Assembly (NCBI RefSeq): GCF_010729105.1
Contig: NZ_AP022573.1
Coordinates: 2,852,001 to 2,916,000 of the forward strand
Direction: 5' to 3'
DNA from: Mycobacterium saskatchewanense
GTDB taxonomy: Bacteria > Actinomycetota > Actinomycetes > Mycobacteriales > Mycobacteriaceae
Length of the DNA stretch: 64,000 bases
In this document: piece after piece, positions 42,986 through 51,224 of the stretch
Layout of the letters: every line of letters starts with the position of its first letter
Numbering within the stretch: position 1 is the first letter of the stretch
The notes under the pieces: generated by a model
What the model was told of the DNA's origin: nothing
Databases searched by the model: none
What the model saw: the letters and a program-made list of their open reading frames with translations, nothing else
Translations under genes and position numbers: made by a program

Positions 42986-43155
42986 GGGTGACTGCGGGGA
43001 ATTCGCCAGCGCAATTGGCCGGGTCTTCCGAGTCACTGCTGCTAGCGCGCAGCCACCTCACATGTCCATGAAGCTATCAATTCGCGGACCACCTCCTTCC
43101 TTGTGTACGGCCGACCGTACCCGTAATCGGGCAAGGCGACAACACAATTCAGCGG

Positions 43156-44043
43156 TCAGCGATCGCTGACGATCGCCGAGTCGACCAGCTCCGCGAAATC
43201 TGCGGCCATCGGCGAGAACGACAGTCGCCGCCCATCGAGCGTGTGCACGCGAGCGGCCAGGGTCATGCTCGATACCAGCCAGATCCCTTGAGCGGCATGG
43301 AGGTCCGGGATCCGCAGCGAGCGGTAGTCACAGTCATAGCCTTTGGCGCGCGCCACCTCGAATAGCGCCTGCTGGGTGGTACCCCGAAGGATCGGATACC
43401 ACGGCGGCGGCGTCACCAGGCACCGACCGCCCCCTCCGGGCTCCGGCGCGGTCGCGATCACCACCGTCGATCGCGGGCCCTCCAGCACGTAGCCGTCCGA
43501 GCTGACGAAGATGACGTCGCCGGCGCCCTGCCGGTCGGCGTGCCGCAACGCGGCCATGTTGACCGCGTAAGAGAGGGTCTTGGCGCCGGAGAGCAACCAC
43601 GGCATCGCGTCGGCACCGGTGGCGGACAACCCGCGGTCCAGCGTGATCGCCGCGATCCCGTCGCGCCGTACCGCCGCCACGCGCTCCGGGACGGGGGTGA
43701 CCATCACGTAGGCCGTCGGCGCAGAGCCGCCCTCGCGCCCGCGGCTGTAGATGAGGCGCATTGCGCCTTCGCCCGTCGTGCGGTCGGCCCACTGCCCGGA
43801 CGCCACACCGATCGCTTGTCGCCAACTGTCGCGGTCCGGGGCAGGCAGATCCATCGCTTTGGCCGACTGGGTCAACCGCTGCAGGTGCGATTCCACCAGG
43901 CAGGCCGCGCCGTCGCGGACCAACAGTGTCTCGAAGACGCCGTCCCCCCGAACCACCGCGAGGTCGTCTGCGTACAGCAACGGCACATCCGGCGGATGCA
44001 GTTTGCCGTCCAGGGTGACGATCACGCCCATCTCGCCTGCCAT
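43156..44043 (-). CDS. pabC: Aminodeoxychorismate lyase / class IV aminotransferase (Rv0812-like)
   Basis: 295 residues of the PLP fold-type IV family: DDLAVVRGDGVFETLLVRDG, LVESHLQRLTQSAKAMDLP, MRLIYSRGREGG, LLSGAKTLSYAVNMAALRHA with the PLP Lys, DVIFVSSDGYVLEGPRSTVV and IPDLHAAQGIWLVSS. It could release p-aminobenzoate from aminodeoxychorismate for folate, or act as a D-/branched-chain aminotransferase; the family does not separate cleanly. Its position between nitrobindin and ygfZ matches Rv0812. Confidence 0.9.
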   Translation of the reverse strand: MAGEMGVIVTLDGKLHPPDVPLLYADDLAVVRGDGVFETLLVRDGAACLVESHLQRLTQSAKAMDLPAPDRDSWRQAIGVASGQWADRTTGEGAMRLIYSRGREGGSAPTAYVMVTPVPERVAAVRRDGIAAITLDRGLSATGADAMPWLLSGAKTLSYAVNMAALRHADRQGAGDVIFVSSDGYVLEGPRSTVVIATAPEPGGGGRCLVTPPPWYPILRGTTQQALFEVARAKGYDCDYRSLRIPDLHAAQGIWLVSSMTLAARVHTLDGRRLSFSPMAADFAELVDSAIVSDR

Positions 44044-44091
44044 GAGATGGCAGCCTAGTGGCGACCACGACGTGACGGTCTCAGGGACGAA

Positions 44092-44670
44092 TCACCGATT
44101 CATCATCCCCGGACCCATCATCCCGGGACCCATCGTGTCGCAGCCCATCATTCCCCGCATCGCCGCCGGCATGCCGTCACGCACGAACCCCGTCACCTCC
44201 TGTGCGTGCGCCCGGATGGCATCGGTCAGCGCGGGATCATCCGAGGTCTCCTCGGTGATCACGCCGTCGGGCGTGAGAGTCATGACGCGGCGGTAACCCC
44301 CGGCCCGTCGGAACAGCGTGGGCAGGCTGGCGCTCGCACACATCACCTCGGTGCCCTGGTCGAGTCGCGCGTACATACTCGAGACGTGCGCTTGCAGTTG
44401 CGCCACCAGGTCGGGTGCACTCGATCTGGTGGTGGTGCGCACCCCACCGGGAATCTCGTCGACGCTGCGGGCGATCTCGGTGTGCCGCCGGAACATCTCG
44501 GCGTAGCGCATCATGTCCGCGTGGCCGACGCCCATGCAACCGTCGTGATCCGCCAACCGCACCTCCGGGATCGGCCACTTCACGACCCCCCTCAGCAGGT
44601 AGCCGAAGACGGCCGCCCCACCTCCCGCACCGAGGGCGGCCAGGGCGGCCCGCCGCGTCAAAGCCCCCAT
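44092..44670 (-). CDS. Tat-exported Met-rich protein next to CsoR (copper-related)
   Basis: 192 residues from ATG 44670. The N-terminus MGALTRRAALAALGAGGGAA is a twin-arginine signal with hydrophobic core. The body has HDGCMGVGHADMMRYAEMFR, a helical middle, and a C-terminus dense in Met: MRGMMGCDTMGPGMMGPGMM. Met, His and Cys residues of this sort bind Cu(I). It diverges from a CsoR-type repressor across a CsoR-like operator. I infer a periplasmic copper-binding or copper-tolerance protein; I do not recognise a named family. An upstream in-frame ATG (44757) would lie inside the operator region. Confidence 0.72.
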   Translation of the reverse strand: MGALTRRAALAALGAGGGAAVFGYLLRGVVKWPIPEVRLADHDGCMGVGHADMMRYAEMFRRHTEIARSVDEIPGGVRTTTRSSAPDLVAQLQAHVSSMYARLDQGTEVMCASASLPTLFRRAGGYRRVMTLTPDGVITEETSDDPALTDAIRAHAQEVTGFVRDGMPAAMRGMMGCDTMGPGMMGPGMMNR

Positions 44671-44759
44671 GGCGAATCCCTTCCTTCTTGGCGCCGACGC
44701 GGATCGCCCCGGATCGCGCAGCGGTGTCCCGTCGGCAAGAGCCCTGCCAACCAACACGG

Positions 44760-44780
44760 TACCCCACCCAGGGAGGGGTA
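44760..44780. promoter_or_regulatory. CsoR-type copper operator
   Basis: TACCCCACCCAGGGAGGGGTA, 21 bp, a palindrome with a single mismatched pair. The G/C-tract form with TAC/GTA ends is like the operators of mycobacterial CsoR and RicR. It lies between the Tat-exported protein (start 44670) and csoR, just upstream of the csoR -10 TACACT (44796-44801). Confidence 0.75.
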
Positions 44781-44849
44781 GGGCTAACTCGGCATTACAC
44801 TGGAAAGGTGCTGTTCGCGGCTGTCAAGCGAGCACGGGAAGGGAGCGCG

Positions 44850-45230
44850 ATGCCGCACGAGCTGACCGAAAAGAAGCGAGCGGCGCTCAACCGATTGAAG
44901 ACGGTGCGGGGCCATCTGGACGGGATCATTCGCATGCTCGAGGCGGACGCCTACTGCGTCGACGTCATGAAGCAGATTTCCGCGGTGCAGTCGGCGCTGG
45001 AGCGCACGAACCGGGTGGTGCTGCACAATCACCTGGAAACCTGCTTCTCGGAGGCCGTCATCGGCGGCCGAGGGCAGTCCGCGATCGACGAACTCGTGAC
45101 GGCCCTCAAGTTCAGCCCCGCCCTGACCGGTCCCGAGGCGCGCCTCAACGACGCCACGGCCAAGCATCCAGACTCCGTGCCCTGCACGCAGGGCTTCGCC
45201 GCAGATCCTGGCGAAGCGGCTGATCCGTAG
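44850..45230 (+). CDS. csoR: CsoR-family copper-sensing repressor
   Basis: 126 residues from ATG 44850, preceded by GGAAGGGAG. The four-helix CsoR core reads LNRLKTVRGHLDGIIRMLEA, DAYCVDVMKQISAVQSALER, LHNHLETCFSEAV. The Cu(I) ligands Cys36, His61 and Cys65 occur at the very numbers of M. tuberculosis CsoR. The C-terminal tail has one more Cys. A leaderless GTG at 44808 is in frame 14 codons upstream and six bases after the -10, so two N-termini are possible. Copper would release it from the upstream operator, inducing itself and the exported Met-rich protein. ygfZ follows nine bases later. Confidence 0.9.
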   Translation: MPHELTEKKRAALNRLKTVRGHLDGIIRMLEADAYCVDVMKQISAVQSALERTNRVVLHNHLETCFSEAVIGGRGQSAIDELVTALKFSPALTGPEARLNDATAKHPDSVPCTQGFAADPGEAADP

Positions 45231-45239
45231 AGTTGACCT

Positions 45240-46334
45240 GTGAACGCAGTACCAGCACCTGATCCGGGGCCCGACGCCGGCACCGTCTGGCATTACGGCG
45301 ATCCGCTCGGCGAGCAGCGCGCGGCCGAAACCACTGCCGCGGTGGTGGATCGCTCGCACCGCGGGGTCATCACGCTGACCGGCAAGGATCGCCAGACCTG
45401 GCTGCACAGCATCTCCAGCCAACACGTCAGCGACTTGCCCGAGGGGGCCTGCACGCAGAATCTCAGCCTCGACGGGCAGGGCCGAGTGGAGGACCACTGG
45501 ATCCAGACCGAATTGGGCGGCACCACCTACCTCGATACCGAGCCGTGGCGCGCCGGACAGCTGCTGGAGTATCTGCGCAAGATGGTGTTTTGGTCTGATG
45601 TGACGCCGTCCGCCGCCGAGATGGCGGTGCTGTCGCTACTGGGCCCCCGGCTCGCCGATGATGGGGTGCTCGAAACGCTCGGCCTCGAGGCACTGCCCGC
45701 GGAGCTGACCGCGGTTCCGTTGCCGGGCGGCGGCTTTGTGCGCCGGATGCCGGGTGCTCCCGCCGGCCAAATCGAATTGGACCTGGTGGTTCCGCGCAGC
45801 GAAGCGGCAGGTTGGTGGAGCCGGTTGACGGCGGCCGGACTGCGACCAGCCGGCGTGTGGGCCTACGAGGCCCACCGGGTGGCCGCGTTGCGCCCACGGC
45901 TCGGCGTCGACACCGACGAGCGCACGATCCCGCACGAGGTCGGCTGGATCGGCGGCCCAGGAGAGGGAGCCGTCCACCTCGACAAGGGCTGCTACCGCGG
46001 GCAGGAGACCGTCGCACGGGTGCACAACCTGGGTCGACCGCCGCGGATGCTGGTGATGCTGCATCTCGACGGCTCGGCGGAGCGACCGTCGGCGGGTGAT
46101 GCCGTCCTTGCCGGCGGCCGGGTCGTCGGACGCATCGGCACCGTGGTGGACCACGTAGACCTCGGGCCGGTCGCCCTGGCGCTCGTCAAGCGCGGTCTGC
46201 CCGCGGACACGGCGCTGGCGACCGGCCCGGAGGGGTCCGTGGCTGCGGTGATCGACCCCGATTCCCTGCCGCCGGCGGAACAGGTCGGAGCCGGGCGGTT
46301 GGCCGTTGAACGGTTGCGGGGCGGTGCGAGATAA
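45240..46334 (+). CDS. ygfZ: Folate-binding YgfZ-like protein (Fe-S cluster repair)
   Basis: 364 residues of the GcvT-like fold. The signature KGCYRGQETVARVHNLGRPP is complete, with the conserved Cys, and the N-terminus has VVDRSHRGVITLTGKDRQTW and QNLSLDGQGRVEDHW. YgfZ uses folate to help assembly or repair of some Fe-S proteins. GTG 45240 lies nine bases after the csoR stop. In M. tuberculosis the equivalent gene (Rv0811c) is near Rv0812 without csoR, so the copper genes look inserted here. Confidence 0.9.
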   Translation: MNAVPAPDPGPDAGTVWHYGDPLGEQRAAETTAAVVDRSHRGVITLTGKDRQTWLHSISSQHVSDLPEGACTQNLSLDGQGRVEDHWIQTELGGTTYLDTEPWRAGQLLEYLRKMVFWSDVTPSAAEMAVLSLLGPRLADDGVLETLGLEALPAELTAVPLPGGGFVRRMPGAPAGQIELDLVVPRSEAAGWWSRLTAAGLRPAGVWAYEAHRVAALRPRLGVDTDERTIPHEVGWIGGPGEGAVHLDKGCYRGQETVARVHNLGRPPRMLVMLHLDGSAERPSAGDAVLAGGRVVGRIGTVVDHVDLGPVALALVKRGLPADTALATGPEGSVAAVIDPDSLPPAEQVGAGRLAVERLRGGAR

Positions 46335-46427
46335 TCGTTGATGACGTCCGCCACAGCGGGCAGGGGGCACGACGTCCGGCCGTGAGGCACGGTAAACTGT
46401 CGGCAGGACAATACGACACCAGGAGAT

Positions 46428-46479
46428 CGGAGCCGCCTACTTGTTAGGCCGCTCCGTTATTGCGCGAGGGGGTTCCCCC
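46428..46479 (+). promoter_or_regulatory. Structured 5' leader of the DUF3073 gene
   Basis: Hairpin CGGAGC-C-GCCTA, loop CTTGT, TAGGC-C-GCTCCG (46428-46456), paired throughout except one C-C mismatch. A second GGGGG-TT-CCCCC (46468-46479) abuts the ATG. With a -10 at TAAACT (46393-46398) both would be in the transcript leader, and the second would hide the ribosome site. Confidence 0.5.
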
Positions 46480-46665
46480 ATGGGCCGCGGCCGGGCTAAG
46501 GCGAAGCAGACCAAGGTTGCGAGAGAACTGAAATACAGTTCGCCGCAGACCGACTTTCAGCGGCTACAGCGCGAGCTGTCGGGAACGAGCGCCGACGACT
46601 CCAGCGAGCTGGAGGACGACGGCCTCGGCGAGTCCTGGGCTGAGCGGGACGACTGGCGCCGCTAA
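46480..46665 (+). CDS. DUF3073 small conserved actinobacterial protein (Rv0810c-like)
   Basis: 61 residues: MGRGRAKAKQTKVARELKYS then SPQTDFQRLQRELSG and an acidic tail ending WAERDDWRR. The basic head and acidic tail with the fixed MGRGRAKAKQ start are the DUF3073 pattern, widely kept in actinobacteria without known function; RNA binding has not been shown. ATG 46480 was chosen because the family begins MGRGR; a longer in-frame start at 46441 would run through the leader hairpin. A terminator follows 12 bases after the stop. Confidence 0.9.
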   Translation: MGRGRAKAKQTKVARELKYSSPQTDFQRLQRELSGTSADDSSELEDDGLGESWAERDDWRR

Positions 46666-46677
46666 GACTGTTGCAAC

Positions 46678-46704
46678 CGTGCCGATGACGTGGTCATCGG
46701 CACG
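46678..46704. terminator. Rho-independent-like terminator
   Basis: CGTGCCGATGAC, loop GTG, GTCATCGGCACG: a perfect 12-bp stem followed by ATATTTG. It ends the DUF3073 transcript and may also serve purM from the other side (stop at 46758). Confidence 0.8.
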
Positions 46705-46757
46705 ATATTTGTGACTGCCGAGCCTCGTGACGGCCTATGCTTGTGACGGTCGGCTCC

Positions 46758-47852
46758 TCAGAACCGCGGGTGCTGCCCGACTAGTTTCGCCCGCGGGCCT
46801 TCCTTCCCGCCTTTGCAGACGGTTCCGAGCACCCAGCAATCCAGGTGCCGCGCGGTCAGTATGGCCAACGCGCGGTCGGTGTCCTCCGCCGCGACGACGG
46901 CGACCATACCGACGCCCATGTTGAACGTCTTCTCCATCTCCTCGCGCGTCACCCGGCCGCGCTGCGCGATCATCGCGAAGACCGGCGCGGGCGTCCACGT
47001 GCCGCGGTCGATCTCGGCGACCAGCCCCTGAGGAATGACGCGTTCCAGGTTGCCCGCCAGGCCGCCGCCGGTGACGTGACAGAAAGTGCGCACCTGGGTT
47101 TCGGCGGCGAGCGCCAAGCAGTCCTTGGCGTAGATCCGCGTGGGTTCCAGCAGCTCTTCGCCGAGCGTGCGCCCGAACTCCTCCACGTAGCCGGCCAGGT
47201 TCATCCGGTCGATCTCCAGCAGCACCGCGCGGGCCAGCGAATATCCGTTTGAATGCAGGCCCGAGGAACCAAGGCCGATGATGACGTCGCCGGGTTTGAC
47301 CCGGTCGGGCCCCAGCACGTCGTCGGCCTCGACGACGCCGATGCCGGTGGCCGAGATGTCGTAGTGATCCGGCTCCATCAGGCCCGGGTGTTCGGCCGTC
47401 TCGCCGCCGAGCAGCGCACAGCCGGCGCGCACGCAGCCCTCGGCGATGCCGGAGACGATCGCGCTCAGGCGTTCCGGCACCGTCCGGCCGACGGCGATGT
47501 AGTCCTGAAGGAACAGCGGCTCGGCGCCGCACACGACCAGGTCGTCGACCACCATGGCCACGAGGTCCAAGCCGACGGTGTCGTGCTTGTCCATCGCCTG
47601 AGCCACCGCCAACTTGGTGCCGACACCATCGGTGGACGCCGCCAGCAACGGCTCGCGGTAGTCACCCCGCAGCGCGAAGAGGCCGGCGAATCCGCCCAGT
47701 CCTCCGCGCACCTCGGGGCGGGTCGCCTTGGTCGCCAGCGGCTTGAACAGTTCGACGGCGCGGTCACCGGCTTCGATGTCCACCCCGGCCGACGCGTAGG
47801 TAATGCCCTGGCTGCCCGGCTCACGTCCGGGGCTTTTTCCGGGATCCGTCAT
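46758..47852 (-). CDS. purM: Phosphoribosylformylglycinamidine cyclo-ligase
   Basis: 364 residues from ATG 47852; a longer start at 47897 is possible but less like the family. Landmarks: ITYASAGVDIEAGDRAVELF, LFALRGDYREPLLAASTDGV, GTKLAVAQAMDKHDTVGLDL, LGGETAEHPGLMEPDHYDIS, IGLGSSGLHSNGYSLARAVL and FCHVTGGGLAGNLERVIPQG. It makes aminoimidazole ribotide with ATP in purine synthesis. It follows purF on the same strand after 72 bases, the usual purF-purM order. Confidence 0.96.
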   Translation of the reverse strand: MTDPGKSPGREPGSQGITYASAGVDIEAGDRAVELFKPLATKATRPEVRGGLGGFAGLFALRGDYREPLLAASTDGVGTKLAVAQAMDKHDTVGLDLVAMVVDDLVVCGAEPLFLQDYIAVGRTVPERLSAIVSGIAEGCVRAGCALLGGETAEHPGLMEPDHYDISATGIGVVEADDVLGPDRVKPGDVIIGLGSSGLHSNGYSLARAVLLEIDRMNLAGYVEEFGRTLGEELLEPTRIYAKDCLALAAETQVRTFCHVTGGGLAGNLERVIPQGLVAEIDRGTWTPAPVFAMIAQRGRVTREEMEKTFNMGVGMVAVVAAEDTDRALAILTARHLDCWVLGTVCKGGKEGPRAKLVGQHPRF

Positions 47853-47924
47853 CGCGATAAAGGCTACCGGTCGGCGCTGACCGCCGGTATCGAACATCCT
47901 CGGCGGGTCGACGGTGACGTCCGG

Positions 47925-49460
47925 TCAGTGCACAACCGGCACTTCGTCTTGCGCGAGATCTTCGAGCCCGGCGCCCCGCGCGGCGTTGGCGAGCATCTGC
48001 TCGACGACGTTCTTGCCCAGCGCCGTCTCGCCGGGCAGTTCGATCGGATACTTGCCGTCGAAGCAGGCGGTGCAGAGCCGCGACGCGGGTTGCTCCGAGG
48101 CGGCGACCAGGCCACGCAGCGAGATGTAGCCCAGGGTGTCGGCACCGATGGCGTGCCGCACCGCCTCGAGCATCTCCTCTTTGTCTTCGACCGCGTTGGC
48201 GATCAGCTCCGCCGGCGACGGGAAGTCGATGCCGTAGAAGCAGGGCCATTTCACCGGCGGCGAGGCGATGCGGACATGCACTTCGACGGCGCCTGCCTCG
48301 CGCAGCATGCGCAGCAGCGCACGCTGGGTGTTGCCCCGCACGATCGAGTCGTCCACGACGATGAGCCGTTTGCCCCGGATCACCTCGCGCAACGGGTTGA
48401 GCTTGAGCCTGATGCCGAGCTGCCGGATGGTCTGCGACGGCTGGATGAAGGTACGCCCGACGTAGGCGTTCTTCATCAGGCCCTGCCCATACGGGATGCC
48501 GGACTCCTGGGCGTACCCGACCGCGGCCGGGGTGCCCGATTCAGGCACCCCGATGACCAGGTCGGCGTCGACGGGGCGCTCGCGGGCCAACCGGCGACCG
48601 ATTTCGACCCGGGTGCCGTGCACGGACCGGCCGGCGATGGTGCTGTCGGGCCGCGCCAGGTAGACGTACTCGAAGACGCAGCCCTTGGGGGTGGGGTTGG
48701 CGAACCGCGTGGAGCGCACGCCGTCGGCGTCGATCGCGAGAAGTTCGCCCGGCTCGATGTCGCGGACGAATGAGGCTCCGACAATGTCGAGCGCGGCCGT
48801 CTCCGACGCGACCACCCAGCCCCGATCCAACCGACCGAGCGAAAGTGGCCGCACGCCATGCGGATCGCGGCACGCGTACAGCGTGTTCTCGTCCATGAAG
48901 GTTAAGCAGAAGGCCCCCCGCACGGTGGGCAGCAGCGCCAGCGCGGCCTGTTCCAGCGTCGAGTCGGCGGCGCCGTGCGCGAGGAGCGCACCGAGGATGT
49001 CGGAATCCGTCGTCGCCGGGGCGGGGCAGCGCCGGGCGATCAGCCCGGCGTCACGAGCGCGGGCGGCGAGTTCGGCGGTGTTGACGAGGTTTCCGTTGTG
49101 TCCCAGCGCCACCCCGGTACCCGCGGCGGTGTTGCGGAACACCGGCTGGGCGTTCTCCCAGGTGGTGTCGCCCGTGGTGGAATAGCGGCAGTGGCCGATG
49201 GCGACGTGGCCGTGCATCGCGGCCAGGGTCTGCTCGTCGAAGACCTGACTCACCAAGCCCAGGTCCTTGAAGACCAGCACCTGCGATCCGTCCGCGACGG
49301 CGATGCCCGCCGCCTCCTGCCCGCGATGTTGCAGCGCGTACAGGCCGTAGTAAGTGAGCTTGGCGACTTCCTCGCCCGGCGCCCACACCCCAAATACACC
49401 GCACTCTTCGCGGGGTGAGTTCAGGTCCTGCTCGGCTGCTTCTGGTCCTGAGACGGTCAC
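47925..49460 (-). CDS. purF: Amidophosphoribosyltransferase
   Basis: 511 residues. A propeptide of 19 residues ends before the glutaminase nucleophile Cys20 in PREECGVFGVWAPGEEVAKL. Then YYGLYALQHRGQEAAGIAVA, GHCRYSTTGDTTWENAQPVF, ALGHNGNLVNTAELA (glutaminase site), and in the transferase half VIGVPESGTPAAVGYAQESG, RLIVVDDSIVRGNTQRALLR (PRPP loop) and IASPPVKWPCFYGIDFPSPA. First committed step of purine synthesis. The propeptide and Cys pattern match the Fe-S type enzyme. It is cotranscribed with purM. Confidence 0.97.
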   Translation of the reverse strand: MTVSGPEAAEQDLNSPREECGVFGVWAPGEEVAKLTYYGLYALQHRGQEAAGIAVADGSQVLVFKDLGLVSQVFDEQTLAAMHGHVAIGHCRYSTTGDTTWENAQPVFRNTAAGTGVALGHNGNLVNTAELAARARDAGLIARRCPAPATTDSDILGALLAHGAADSTLEQAALALLPTVRGAFCLTFMDENTLYACRDPHGVRPLSLGRLDRGWVVASETAALDIVGASFVRDIEPGELLAIDADGVRSTRFANPTPKGCVFEYVYLARPDSTIAGRSVHGTRVEIGRRLARERPVDADLVIGVPESGTPAAVGYAQESGIPYGQGLMKNAYVGRTFIQPSQTIRQLGIRLKLNPLREVIRGKRLIVVDDSIVRGNTQRALLRMLREAGAVEVHVRIASPPVKWPCFYGIDFPSPAELIANAVEDKEEMLEAVRHAIGADTLGYISLRGLVAASEQPASRLCTACFDGKYPIELPGETALGKNVVEQMLANAARGAGLEDLAQDEVPVVH

Positions 49461-49597
49461 GATTCGGCGGCTCCCTGGGGAACGGTTGGTGACGTAATGG
49501 AGTCTACGGGCACGGTGTGCGCCACGCCGAATTGGCAGCGCGTGTTGGGTGCCGAAAATTCCCCGTGCGGGGCTGAACGTGCACTTCAGGGTTACAT

Positions 49598-49987
49598 TCA
49601 GCCGATATCGAACAAGGGCAGCCAGTGGTCAATCTCACCGGCCCGCGCGCCGGAAAGGGTGAGCGTACCGGCGTTTTTCGCCGCGGCGACCGACGACATC
49701 CCGGTGACCAGCAGCAGCCAAGTACGGGGATCGGTTTCGACGACATTGGGCGGTGTGCCGCGGGTGTGCCGGGGCCCGGCGATGCACTGCACCGCGACGA
49801 ACGGCGGGACGCGGACTTCGACGCTGGCGCCGGGCGCCGCCGCGGCCAGCGTGCGCGCGGTCAGACGCACCGCGGTCGCCAGGGTTCCCCGGTCGGGCGC
49901 CGGGCGGGATTCGTCGCGCAGCCAGTCCGCGACGCTCAACACGGCCTGTCGCGTCTTTGCCGGATCGGCTCTGTCCCGGGCGGCCAT
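49598..49987 (-). CDS. Sterol-carrier (SCP2)-like conserved protein (Rv0807 type)
   Basis: 129 residues: TRQAVLSVADWLRDESRPAP, RLTARTLAAAAPGASVEVRV, PPFVAVQCIAGPRHTRGTPP, NVVETDPRTWLLLVTG and GTLTLSGARAGEIDHWLPLF. The NVVE-D-P-x-TW-L segment and the terminal sandwich strand fit the bacterial sterol-carrier-family proteins beside purF in mycobacteria. Ligand unknown. It diverges from the MCE gene with 19 bases between starts, so the two promoters must overlap. Confidence 0.85.
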   Translation of the reverse strand: MAARDRADPAKTRQAVLSVADWLRDESRPAPDRGTLATAVRLTARTLAAAAPGASVEVRVPPFVAVQCIAGPRHTRGTPPNVVETDPRTWLLLVTGMSSVAAAKNAGTLTLSGARAGEIDHWLPLFDIG

Positions 49988-50006
49988 ACCCTAGGGTCTC
50001 AAAAGC

Positions 50007-51212
50007 ATGGATCCGCGCCGCGGGCCACCGCACAAGACCATCGGCCTCGTGACGATCGTGATCACGGGGTTCGTCGGGGCGGTGCTCTACCTCCAGTTCC
50101 GGGGGGAGTTCACGCCGGGCACCAGGCTGACCATGGTCGCGAGCCGCGCCGGCCTGGTGATGGACCCCGGCTCGAAGGTCACCTTCAACGGGGTACAGAT
50201 CGGCCGGGTGGCGACCATCTCGGAGATCACCCGCGATGGCAAGCCCGCCGCCCAGCTGCTCCTGGACGTCACCCCCAAGTACGTCCACCTGATTCCGGCC
50301 AACGTGGCGGCCGCCGTCAAGGCCACCACCGTGTTCGGGAACAAGTACGTCGCGTTGACTTCGCCGAGCGAACCGTCGCCTCAACCAGTCACGCCGTCCA
50401 CGGTCGTCGACGCGACCTCGGTGACGACCGAGTTCAACACGTTGTTCGAGACGTTGACCGAGATCGCCGAAAAGGTCGACCCCGTCAAGCTGAACCTAAC
50501 GCTCAGCGGGGCGGCTCAGGCGCTTGACGGGCTGGGCGACAGATTCGGCGCCTCGCTGGTCAACGGCGACGCCATCCTTGATGACGTGAACCCGCAACTG
50601 CCCCGCGCCCGCGGCGACGTTCGACTGCTCGCCGCCCTGGGCGACACCTACGCCGACGCGGCACCGGACCTCTGGGACGCCCTGGCAAACGCGGTGACCA
50701 CCGCGCGCGCTTTCCACCGGCAGGAGCGTGACCTGGACGTGGCGTTGCTGGCCGCGGCCGGGTTGGGCAACACCGGCGCGGAGATCGCCGGCCGTGGCGG
50801 GCCCTACCTCACGCGCGGGGCCGCCGACCTGGTCAGCACCAGCCGACTGCTCGACGAGTACAGCCCCGAGGTCTATTGCACTATCCGCAATTTCCACGAC
50901 GTGGCCCCCAAGATCTACGCCGACCTGGGCAACAACGGCTACTCGCTCGGAGCGCGCTCATCCGGCGCCATCGCCGGAGCGCCCAACCCCTACATCTACC
51001 CGGAGAACCTGCCGCGGATCAACGCACACGGCGGGCCCGGTGGGCGACCGGGCTGTTGGCAGACCATCACGCGGGAACTTTGGCCGGCGCCGCTCCTGGT
51101 GATGGACACCGGCTTCAGCATCGCCCCCTACAACCACTTCGAACTCGGCTCACCGCTGGCGGTCGACTACGTGTGGGGCCGGCAGCTGGGTGACTACACC
51201 ATCAATCCCTAA
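50007..51212 (+). CDS. Orphan MCE-family (MceA-like) exported protein
   Basis: 401 residues. An N-terminal membrane anchor (GLVTIVITGFVGAVLYLQF) is followed by the MlaD/MCE domain: MVASRAGLVMDPGSKVTFNG, VQIGRVATISEITRDG, AAVKATTVFGNKYVALTS; then a helical tail of the MceA kind with LDGLGDRFGASLVNGDAILD, LLDEYSPEVYCTIRNFHDV and a Gly-rich C-terminus. Mce complexes import lipids, with six such subunits plus YrbE permeases; this one has none beside it. It might join another Mce complex. Not present here in M. tuberculosis as far as I recall. Confidence 0.9.
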   Translation: MDPRRGPPHKTIGLVTIVITGFVGAVLYLQFRGEFTPGTRLTMVASRAGLVMDPGSKVTFNGVQIGRVATISEITRDGKPAAQLLLDVTPKYVHLIPANVAAAVKATTVFGNKYVALTSPSEPSPQPVTPSTVVDATSVTTEFNTLFETLTEIAEKVDPVKLNLTLSGAAQALDGLGDRFGASLVNGDAILDDVNPQLPRARGDVRLLAALGDTYADAAPDLWDALANAVTTARAFHRQERDLDVALLAAAGLGNTGAEIAGRGGPYLTRGAADLVSTSRLLDEYSPEVYCTIRNFHDVAPKIYADLGNNGYSLGARSSGAIAGAPNPYIYPENLPRINAHGGPGGRPGCWQTITRELWPAPLLVMDTGFSIAPYNHFELGSPLAVDYVWGRQLGDYTINP

Positions 51213-51224
51213 GCGCCACAAGCC

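Noticed and set aside
47253..48773. Plus-strand frame of 506 codons antisense to purM and purF.
   Set aside because: Shadow of two highly conserved purine genes; no recognisable domain.
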